From Chloroflexota bacterium (GTDB taxonomy: Bacteria > Chloroflexota > UBA4733), in contig JANWJO010000167.1 in assembly GCA_025449435.1 (NCBI GenBank), positions 1 to 11,861 of the forward strand: a stretch of 11,861 nucleotides of DNA, in the 5' to 3' direction. The notes beneath the pieces are model-generated. The model worked only from the letters and a program-made list of their open reading frames with translations, was not told the DNA's origin and ran no database searches. Below, one piece after another: positions 6,621 to 11,861 of this stretch (the stretch's first letter is position 1; every line of letters begins with the position of its first letter). The position numbers and the translations under genes are program-made.

Positions 6621-7697
6621 CTACAAAGCGGCCACCGCGTTATTGCCATCGAGCCCGTTGCCTGTCACGTTGGCGTAGCTGCCGAGGCACGTCGGCTGGC
6701 TGCCAGTCCAGCCAAAATACCCCTTGTAGTCGTTGGATCCCAAGAAGTAATTGGGATCGACGGGGGAAGGCAGGACGGCGTTGGACGCACCAGAGTCGCT
6801 CTTGTATGACTTATCGAAGATCAGCACTTGAGTACCCGGAGGTGGTGCTATGGGAGATGCCTGGCTAGGGTCGTCGAGCGAGTAGCCGGCAGGCGCCGGA
6901 TCTTGGGGACACGTCGCACCGTAGTAGCCGGAGGTCGGGACGCAGATCGTGGACCACGGGTATGGGTATGGCGGTGGGGGTGCGGGCTGATTATTCTGCC
7001 CTGTACACCCAAGCGTCGTGCTGGAAGTGAGCTGCCAGGCGTAGCACGCGCCGTACGGTGGGTCCCACCAGACCGCGAACGGGGCGAGTGTCACTTTGGT
7101 GGGGTGTACCGTCGTAGCCAGGTAGCCAGCAACGGCGCCGACCGTGTACTGGTTCCAGTTGAGTGCCCGGCCGAAGAACGTTTGCTGAGGCCACGACACC
7201 GTGGCGAGTATGCCCGCAGCTGAGCCGGGGAATGACGTACTGTCATCGTAGAGGTAGCTGCTCCCGTTGCTGGCCGTGACGGCACTGCCTGAGCTATCGA
7301 CGAACTGCGCGGCAACGTCTACCGTACCCAAGGTATTTACTGGCGCACCGCCAGCGGAAGGATCGTACAAATGGACGGTGATGGTCGGGCTCGACGGCAC
7401 GCCGGACAGGCGTACCGCATCGACAAACGCGTTGTAGATGTCCTGGCTGGTGAAGTGCAGGCAGGTGGGACTAGTTTGCGAGCAGTTCGGATCATTGTCG
7501 CCAATCAAGATGGCGCCTGCGTCGGCCACGTCGTCGGCGGCGTTTTGTGCGGTGCGATGGCTGGCCATGCCGACACCTAGGTCGAGCGCTAGTCCAGCCA
7601 TGCCGATGAGCACGGGCATGAGCAATGCCAGCAGAAGGAACACCTGGCCGTGTTCCCCGGGCCGCTGTGGCTTAAACCACCCTTTGAGAACACGCAT
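6621..7697 (-). CDS. TadG-like Flp pilus-associated protein, interrupted by an amber stop
   Basis: A 358-residue product if translation stops at the TAG; 445 codons to the TAA at 6360. The N-terminal MRVLKGWFKPQRPGEHGQ is cytoplasmic and basic. A membrane helix at about 19-41 (VFLLLALLMPVLIGMAGLALDLG) is followed by HRTAQNAADDVADAGA (47-62), the TadE/G-like (Flp pilus assembly) signature. The outer domain is large, with a proline-rich linker (NNQPAPPPPYPYPW, 235-248) and several cysteines (72, 79, 218, 231, 252, 263, 337). Start chosen at 7697 because GGGAGGGG lies five bases upstream; an in-frame upstream ATG at 7784 adds 29 residues unlike the family. It is the first gene of the pseudopilin cluster, divergent from csoR. 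Function is inferred only from the N-terminal family signature. Truncation before the C-terminal beta domain may abolish it. Confidence 0.78.
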   Translation of the reverse strand: MRVLKGWFKPQRPGEHGQVFLLLALLMPVLIGMAGLALDLGVGMASHRTAQNAADDVADAGAILIGDNDPNCSQTSPTCLHFTSQDIYNAFVDAVRLSGVPSSPTITVHLYDPSAGGAPVNTLGTVDVAAQFVDSSGSAVTASNGSSYLYDDSTSFPGSAAGILATVSWPQQTFFGRALNWNQYTVGAVAGYLATTVHPTKVTLAPFAVWWDPPYGACYAWQLTSSTTLGCTGQNNQPAPPPPYPYPWSTICVPTSGYYGATCPQDPAPAGYSLDDPSQASPIAPPPGTQVLIFDKSYKSDSGASNAVLPSPVDPNYFLGSNDYKGYFGWTGSQPTCLGSYANVTGNGLDGNNAVAAL

Positions 7698-7700
7698 GTG

Positions 7701-7710
7701 CGCCCCTCCC
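7701..7710 (-). promoter_or_regulatory. Ribosome binding site of the TadG-like gene
   Basis: Read on the minus strand this is GGGAGGGGCG, placing GGAGGGG at normal distance before the ATG at 7697. It rejects the upstream in-frame ATG at 7784. The remaining gap to csoR (7711-7878) must carry promoters in both directions; no clear minus-strand promoter was found. Confidence 0.65.
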
Positions 7711-7802
7711 TCATTCAGGCAACGTACGGTGGACGAAATGGCAGTGTCTAGCGCCTTTGTGTCCTGCCTAGTGAGGTACTTCATGGTGTTGAGTTCGTGC
7801 TA

Positions 7803-7827
7803 CGTGCGTTGCCTGGCTTGACGCACG
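7803..7827. repeat. Inverted repeat overlapping the csoR -35 region
   Basis: CGTGCGT (7803-7809) is a perfect seven-base complement of ACGCACG (7821-7827) with an 11-base spacer. It overlaps both possible -35 hexamers of the csoR promoter and lies within the divergent tad-like/csoR gap, so it could bind a second regulator of either operon. Confidence 0.4.
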
Positions 7828-7836
7828 CCGTACACT
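7809..7836 (+). promoter_or_regulatory. Putative sigma-70-type promoter of the csoR-copA-copZ operon
   Basis: TTGCCT (7809-7814) and TACACT (7831-7836) are 16 bases apart, putting the transcription start near 7843, at the left edge of the CsoR-type palindrome. An overlapping alternative is TTGACG (7818-7823) with TACACC (7840-7845), also 16 bases apart. In either case bound CsoR would block RNA polymerase. Confidence 0.5.
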
Positions 7837-7843
7837 AGGTACA

Positions 7844-7860
7844 CCCCACCCGGGGTGGGG
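7844..7860 (+). promoter_or_regulatory. Predicted CsoR operator palindrome
   Basis: CCCCACCC-G-GGGTGGGG is a perfect eight-base inverted repeat around one central base, flanked by TACA on the left and TAAC on the right. Known CsoR operators are G/C-run pseudo-palindromes of this kind (opposed C and G tracts bordered by TA-rich ends). It lies 18 bases before csoR, at or just after the predicted transcription start, which fits negative autoregulation relieved by Cu(I). Confidence 0.7.
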
Positions 7861-7878
7861 TAACAAGACGAGGTTAGT

Positions 7879-8232
7879 ATGATGCAGGCGCAAACGAAAC
7901 GCGAAATCGAGGTAGCCCTCAAGGTGGCCGCCGGCCAGTTGGAGGGTGTGCGCCGGATGGTGCAGGAAGACGCCTATTGTGTTGACCTGATGAAGCAAGT
8001 GTCGGCGGTGCAAGCGCAGTTGGAACGGGTCAACCGTGCCCTGTTGCGCAATCACCTCTCGACCTGCGTAGCCGATGCTATTCGCAGTGGTCAGGGTGAG
8101 CAGAAGATCGACGAGTTGATGCTGGCGGTGAAATTTAGCGGTGGGCTCACCGGAACGGCGCCCGACCTCGTGCAAGTGGCGGCCCTAGGGCCCACCGAGT
8201 GCCACACCGATGCGGCGTTAGCCCAGGAGTGA
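7879..8232 (+). CDS. csoR: CsoR-family copper-sensing transcriptional repressor
   Basis: A 117-residue all-helical protein of the DUF156/CsoR-RcnR family. The core [22 protein letters not shown] and following residues match the family. The Cu(I) ligands are present: C34 in helix 2 and the H59/C63 pair in NHLSTCV, the Cys-His-Cys set that separates copper sensors from Ni/Co (RcnR) or formaldehyde (FrmR) sensors. Apo-protein tetramers bind G/C-rich palindromes; Cu(I) binding releases DNA. The C-terminal tail (about 85-117, [16 protein letters not shown] onward) is longer than in minimal CsoR and contains an extra Cys-His (ECH, about 107-109) that might bind metal. The start is the first of two adjacent ATGs, five bases after GAGG. 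The stop is five bases before copA, so the two are surely co-transcribed. Confidence 0.93.
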   Translation: MMQAQTKREIEVALKVAAGQLEGVRRMVQEDAYCVDLMKQVSAVQAQLERVNRALLRNHLSTCVADAIRSGQGEQKIDELMLAVKFSGGLTGTAPDLVQVAALGPTECHTDAALAQE

Positions 8233-8237
8233 GCACC

Positions 8238-10928
8238 ATGCCGGCAACCATAACCGCTCTCCCTACGGAGAGCACTACCAGCGCACAGTACGCCGTGGAA
8301 GGCATGACGTGCGCGTCGTGCGTGCGGCGGGTGGAAAAGGCCCTGGCCAAAGTGCCTGGAGTGAGCGCGGCAACTGTCAACCTCGCCACCGAGCAAGCCA
8401 GCGTCACCTTCGATCCCGCCCAGGCGACGCCGAACCTGCTGCAAGCGGCCGTTGACAAGGCGGGATACCGCCTGCGCGTTCCCGAACCGGTCGCTCCGGC
8501 GCTGCTGCTCCCCGTTGAAGTGAGCGCTGATCAATTGCTGCTCCCCATCGAAGGCATGACCTGTGCCTCGTGTGTCCGGCGGGTGGAAAAGGCCCTGGTC
8601 AAAGTGCCGGGTGTGCACACCGCGACCGTCAACCTGGCCACCGAGCAGGCGAGCGTGAAGGTCGCGCCTGGTGCGGTCTCGCTGGACACGTTGCGCGACG
8701 CCGTGGCGAAAGCTGGGTATGCCGTCGGAACCGTAGCCGCGCCAGCGGTACGGGCGGCTCCGTCGGCCATTGCGGCCGAACCGGTGGACGAGCACGCACT
8801 GCGCCGCCAGCACGACATCGCCGAGCTGCGCAACAAGTCGTTCGTGAGCCTGGCTGTTGGTGCAGTGATGATGGCCGTCATGTATGTGCCGCTCGGCCTG
8901 GACATGACGCTGGTCGCGCCGGTGCTGCTGATCGCGGCCACGGTGGTGCAGTTTTGGGCTGGCCGCGTGTTTTATAGCGCGGCGTGGGCGGCGGCGCGGC
9001 ACGGTAGCACCAACATGAACACCCTGGTTGCCGCCGGCACCAGCGTCGCCTACGGCTACAGCGCCTTCGTGTCGCTGTGGCCGGGGCTCGCGGCTAGCTG
9101 GGGGTTCCCGGCAAACTTGTACTACGAGACCGCCGTCATCATCATCGCCCTCATCTTGATGGGCCGCTGGCTGGAGGCGCGGGCGCGCTTTCAGACCGGT
9201 GCTGCCATCACAGCGCTGATGGGTTTGCAGCCACGCACGGCCCGCGTCATCCGCAACACTGTCGAGACCGAGGTTCCCCTTGACGCAGTGATCGTAGGCG
9301 ATGCGGTGCGCGTGCGACCTGGCGAGAAAGTGCCGGTGGATGGCGTGGTGCTCGAAGGTCGTTCGGCGATCGACGAGAGCATGCTCACTGGCGAGAGCCT
9401 ACCTGTTGACAAAGGCCCAGGTGATACGGTGATCGGTGCCACGCTCAACACCAGTGGGAGCCTGGTGTTCCGGGCCACCAAGATTGGCAAAGACACGGCG
9501 CTGGCCCAGATCGTCCACCTGGTACAAGAAGCGCAGGGATCAAAGGCGCCGATCCAGCGCATGGCCGACGTGGTGGCGTCCTATTTTGTACCGTTCATCC
9601 TGGCCCTGGCCGTCGTCGACGTAGTGGTGTGGCTGTTGCTCGGTCCGGAGCCTCGGCTCACGCTGGCCCTACAAACCGCCATCGCGGTGCTCATCGTGGC
9701 CTGCCCGTGTGCACTGGGCCTGGCCACTCCCGTCGCCATCATGGTCGGCACCGGCAAGGCGGCGGAGCTAGGCGTGCTGATTCGAGGTGGCGAGGCGTTG
9801 GAGTCGGCGCGCCGCGTCACCGCCATCGTGCTGGATAAGACGGGCACACTCACACGCGGCAAGCCATCCTTAACGGCCATCGCACCGCTAGGCGACTGGA
9901 CCGGTGATGCACTCTTGCGCGTTGCTGCCGCCGCCGAGGCTGGCTCGGAGCACCCGTTGGGACAAGCCGTTGTCGGCGCGGCGCGGGCCAAAGGGTTGGC
10001 TGTTCCGGCAGCCGAGGGATTCGAGGCGTTGATTGGGCACGGAATTTGTGCGCGGGTTGAGGGGCACGTTGTACTGGCAGGTAATCGAGCGTTGCTGGAG
10101 AGCGCTGGCATCGCGGTGAACGAACTGGAAGTGCCGGCAGCTCGGCTCGCACATCAGGGTGCCACGCCACTGTTCGTGGCGATTGACTTCCGGCTAGCCG
10201 GGATGCTGGCCGTGGCCGACACGCTTAAGCCAGAGTCGGCGGAGGCTGTCGCTACGTTGCGAGCGCTGGGTCTCAGCGTGTGGATGCTCACCGGCGACAA
10301 CCGTGCAACGGCGAGCGCAATCGCCAACCAGGTCGGCATCAACAACGTACTGTCAGAGGTGCTCCCCGGCCAGAAGGCCGAACAAGTGAAGGCGCTGCAA
10401 CAGCAAGGCAAGGTCGTCGCGATGGTCGGCGACGGCATCAACGACGCGCCTGCGCTGGCACAAGCCGACCTCGGCATCGCCATGGGCGCAGGCACGGATG
10501 TGGCGATGGCCGCCTCGGACATCACGCTCGTTGGTGGCGACCTGCGCGGCATTGTCAGTGCGTTGGCGCTGTCGCGGCGGACCGTGCTCACTATCAAGCA
10601 GGGCTTGTTCTGGGCCTTTGCGTACAACGTCATCCTGATCCCGGTGGCTGTCGGTGCGTTATATCCCATCTGGCACCTGCTGCTCAGCCCGATGCTGGCG
10701 GCAGCGGCGATGGCCATGAGCAGCGTCAGCGTCGTCACCAACGCCTTGCGGCTGCGCAGCTTCAAGGGATACCGAAGCGCGGAGTCCATTGCTCACCCAC
10801 CGCGGGGAGAGGTCGTGCGCGAGTACGCGTTCCTGGTGGTTGTGGCCGTGGTCGCGATAGCTATCGGCTTCGGCCTCATGGTGCTGGCCCAGCAAGGCGC
10901 GGGAGCGGGGAGTGGCGCGCCTATGTAA
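8238..10928 (+). CDS. copA: Cu(I)-exporting P1B-1-type ATPase with two N-terminal HMA domains
   Basis: An 896-residue ATP-driven Cu(I) exporter of the inner membrane. Two heavy-metal-associated domains each carry GMTCASC (cysteines 25/28 and 109/112). Membrane helices begin near residue 200. Actuator motif TGES is at 384-387. The metal-site CPC is at 489-491 in helix 6. The phosphorylation motif DKTGT is at 533-537 (D533), HP of the nucleotide domain at 572-573, TGDN at 685-688 and GDGINDAP at 731-738. YN (796-797) and M827/S828-S829 in the last two core helices complete the P1B-1 Cu(I) signature. After the normal end, a basic linker leads to one more hydrophobic helix (about 863-884) and a Gly/Ala tail, which is unusual. 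The start is the ATG at 8238 with AGGAG eight bases upstream; an upstream in-frame GTG at 8199 lies inside csoR. CopZ and HMA domains would deliver Cu(I). Confidence 0.96.
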   Translation: MPATITALPTESTTSAQYAVEGMTCASCVRRVEKALAKVPGVSAATVNLATEQASVTFDPAQATPNLLQAAVDKAGYRLRVPEPVAPALLLPVEVSADQLLLPIEGMTCASCVRRVEKALVKVPGVHTATVNLATEQASVKVAPGAVSLDTLRDAVAKAGYAVGTVAAPAVRAAPSAIAAEPVDEHALRRQHDIAELRNKSFVSLAVGAVMMAVMYVPLGLDMTLVAPVLLIAATVVQFWAGRVFYSAAWAAARHGSTNMNTLVAAGTSVAYGYSAFVSLWPGLAASWGFPANLYYETAVIIIALILMGRWLEARARFQTGAAITALMGLQPRTARVIRNTVETEVPLDAVIVGDAVRVRPGEKVPVDGVVLEGRSAIDESMLTGESLPVDKGPGDTVIGATLNTSGSLVFRATKIGKDTALAQIVHLVQEAQGSKAPIQRMADVVASYFVPFILALAVVDVVVWLLLGPEPRLTLALQTAIAVLIVACPCALGLATPVAIMVGTGKAAELGVLIRGGEALESARRVTAIVLDKTGTLTRGKPSLTAIAPLGDWTGDALLRVAAAAEAGSEHPLGQAVVGAARAKGLAVPAAEGFEALIGHGICARVEGHVVLAGNRALLESAGIAVNELEVPAARLAHQGATPLFVAIDFRLAGMLAVADTLKPESAEAVATLRALGLSVWMLTGDNRATASAIANQVGINNVLSEVLPGQKAEQVKALQQQGKVVAMVGDGINDAPALAQADLGIAMGAGTDVAMAASDITLVGGDLRGIVSALALSRRTVLTIKQGLFWAFAYNVILIPVAVGALYPIWHLLLSPMLAAAAMAMSSVSVVTNALRLRSFKGYRSAESIAHPPRGEVVREYAFLVVVAVVAIAIGFGLMVLAQQGAGAGSGAPM
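8298..8408 (+). repeat. HMA repeat unit 1 within copA
   Basis: A 111-base segment encoding the core of HMA domain 1, repeated in the same frame 252 bases downstream (8550-8660). By hand alignment the copies match at about 91 of 111 bases and 33 of 37 residues. Of the 17 codons that differ, 13 are silent. Confidence 0.85.
8550..8660 (+). repeat. HMA repeat unit 2 within copA
   Basis: Second copy of the 111-base HMA-coding unit. Amino-acid differences from copy 1 are A/V, S/H, A/T and T/K, all away from the CxxC metal site. The linkers around the copies ([13 protein letters not shown] before this one) are not conserved. Confidence 0.85.
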
Positions 10929-11004
10929 CCGCACATCACCTATTGGCCCGGGTGTGTCGCTCGAGCCAGCCAACCGACTCACTAGAAGGAAAAGGAATCC
11001 ATCT

Positions 11005-11220
11005 ATGTCCAAAGTCGTCTTAAATGTCCCGGACATCTCGTGCGAGCACTGCGAGCACACCGTCACCAGCGCGCTTAAGCCAGTTGCTGGCGTGCGCTCC
11101 GTGCGCGTAGATATTCCTGCCAAGCAGGTCACCGTTGAGTACGACGCCGCAGCCGTGAGCATCGACACGATGAAGGCCGTGCTCCAGGAAGAGGAGTATC
11201 CGGTCGCCTCGGTGGCGTAA
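11005..11220 (+). CDS. copZ: CopZ-like copper chaperone (single HMA domain)
   Basis: A 71-residue cytoplasmic protein forming one ferredoxin-like beta-alpha-beta-beta-alpha-beta HMA domain. The metal site is DISCEHC (C13, C16), where CEHC replaces the CASC of copA. The rest fits the fold: TVTSALKPVAGV as helix 1, VRVDIPAKQVTVEYD as strands 2-3, VSIDTMKAVLQEEEYPV as helix 2. Known CopZ proteins carry Cu(I) to CopA and can exchange it with CsoR. The start is set by AGGA about eight bases before the ATG; an earlier in-frame start at 10912 lies inside copA and adds 31 unlikely residues. It follows copA by 76 bases and is probably in the same transcript, though the gap leaves room for its own control. 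Confidence 0.92.
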   Translation: MSKVVLNVPDISCEHCEHTVTSALKPVAGVRSVRVDIPAKQVTVEYDAAAVSIDTMKAVLQEEEYPVASVA

Positions 11221-11236
11221 CGGCGGTAGCGACCCA

Positions 11237-11268
11237 GGCTGCCAGCATTTCGACAAGCGCTGGCAGCC
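11237..11268 (+). terminator. Perfect 10-bp hairpin after copZ, terminator-like but lacking a T-run
   Basis: GGCTGCCAGC (11237-11246) is fully complementary to GCTGGCAGCC (11259-11268) with a 12-base loop. It starts 16 bases after the copZ stop, where an operon terminator would be expected. It is followed by CCAGTGCC instead of a T-run, so it may be a transcript-stabilising hairpin or a non-canonical terminator. Confidence 0.55.
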
Positions 11269-11293
11269 CCAGTGCCGGCAGGTACCCACCTGG

Positions 11294-11299
11294 TATTCT
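11294..11299 (+). promoter_or_regulatory. -10-like hexamer directly before the acetyltransferase gene
   Basis: TATTCT ends six bases before the ATG at 11306, the distance from a -10 box to a transcription start. No ribosome site lies between them and no strong -35 is visible. The arrangement suggests a leaderless mRNA. Confidence 0.4.
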
Positions 11300-11305
11300 G
11301 TTCGG

Positions 11306-11861
11306 ATGTCTGAGCCAAACGTCGCCGATCCCGGGTACGTCCGCTTCCTCGAAGAGTTATCGCTCAACGCGTTTCCGGCTGCGAACGTCGTGTGCTACGA
11401 CGGGTGGCTGCTGCGGTTCAATAGCTCCTATTCCCGCCGGGCCAACTCCGTGCAGAGCCTGTACCCCTCGTCGATCGACGTGCACGCCAAGATTGCTCAC
11501 TGTGAGCAGGTGTACGCCGCGCAAGGGGCGAGCGCCATCTTCAAGCTCACGCCTGCAGCCAAGCCAGTTGATCTTGACGCTCACCTCGCCGCTGCCGGTT
11601 ATGGGCGTGAAGGCGTCACCAAAATTCAAGTGAGCGACCTGGCCAGCACCGCTCCAGCGCCTAGCCATCCGGTTTCTCTGGAAGCGCAGTGCTCCGAGAG
11701 CTGGCTGGAGGCCTGTGTCACCCTTAACGGCGTTGACCGGCCGTTCGTACCGCTGTTGCGTGCGCTGTTACAGCGGATCATCCCCGAGCACCGCTTCGGC
11801 TCGCTGGTGATCGATGGCGCCATCGTGGCCGTTGGACTGGTGGTGGTGGAGTGCGGCTACG
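11306..11861 (+). CDS. GNAT-family N-acetyltransferase (3' end cut by window edge)
   Basis: The first 185 residues are visible and the frame runs off the right edge. Residues about 10-50 (YVRFLEELSLNAFPAANVVCYDGWLLRF, then SYSRRANSVQSLYP) match the N-terminal region common to a group of two-part GNAT proteins with a YDGWLLRF and RRANSV signature. The middle (FKLTPAAKPVDLDAHLAAAGYGREGVTKIQVSDL, about 79-112) fits the end of the N-terminal subdomain. The C-terminal catalytic GNAT half begins near 125, and the acetyl-CoA pyrophosphate loop (Q/RxxGxG/A) would lie just beyond the window. The strand IVAVGLVVVECGY (173-185) is the one normally preceding it. The substrate is unknown. The gene follows the copper operon but shows no copper-related feature and probably has its own promoter. 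Confidence 0.82.
   Translation, partial: MSEPNVADPGYVRFLEELSLNAFPAANVVCYDGWLLRFNSSYSRRANSVQSLYPSSIDVHAKIAHCEQVYAAQGASAIFKLTPAAKPVDLDAHLAAAGYGREGVTKIQVSDLASTAPAPSHPVSLEAQCSESWLEACVTLNGVDRPFVPLLRALLQRIIPEHRFGSLVIDGAIVAVGLVVVECGY

Noticed and set aside
8091..9002. Minus-strand frame of 303 residues opposite copA with His/Arg-rich repeats
   Set aside because: The repeats mirror the duplicated HMA domains of copA on the other strand.

Overview
The window is about 11.9 kb of GC-rich bacterial DNA holding ten protein-coding regions in compact blocks on both strands. The two end genes are cut by the window edges. The gene mix resembles Chloroflexota (Thermomicrobia/Sphaerobacter-like or a related soil lineage): an XRE-type helix-turn-helix fused to an NB-ARC-like ATPase and repeats, a secreted YVTN-type propeller, several TadE/TadG-like proteins, and a CsoR-CopA-CopZ copper set. 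This assignment is an inference from gene content, because the window has no rRNA or other marker gene.

Layout. Positions 1-1994 (minus) hold the N-terminal 664 residues of a STAND-type regulator. A 231-bp intergenic region separates it from a divergent membrane-anchored or secreted beta-propeller protein (2226-3362, plus). Between that gene and a small four-helix membrane protein (3621-4043, minus) lies a 258-bp non-coding stretch dense in complementary segments, which may be an undescribed structured RNA. A Gfo/Idh/MocA oxidoreductase follows (4287-5396, plus).

Positions 5422-7697 (minus) are a three-gene cluster of TadE/TadG-like pseudopilin proteins, read from right to left: a TadG-like protein and two small TadE-like proteins. 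The TadG-like reading frame is broken by one in-frame amber codon at 6621-6623, after which the same frame stays open for 86 codons with plausible protein sequence.

Positions 7809-11220 (plus) form a copper-resistance operon: promoter, a 17-bp CsoR-type palindrome at the expected transcription start, csoR, a Cu(I) P1B-ATPase (copA) with two near-identical metal-binding domains, and a CopZ-like chaperone. The expected circuit is that CsoR holds the promoter off, Cu(I) binding to its Cys-His-Cys site releases it, CopZ carries Cu(I), and CopA exports it. A perfect 10-bp inverted repeat follows copZ. The window ends inside a GNAT-family acetyltransferase whose ATG sits six bases after a -10-like hexamer, which suggests a leaderless transcript.

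The items most worth a second look are the structured intergenic segment (3438-3591), the amber-interrupted tadG-like gene, the csoR control region and the possible leaderless gene. I saw no CRISPR array, tRNA, rRNA, insertion sequence or phage gene.
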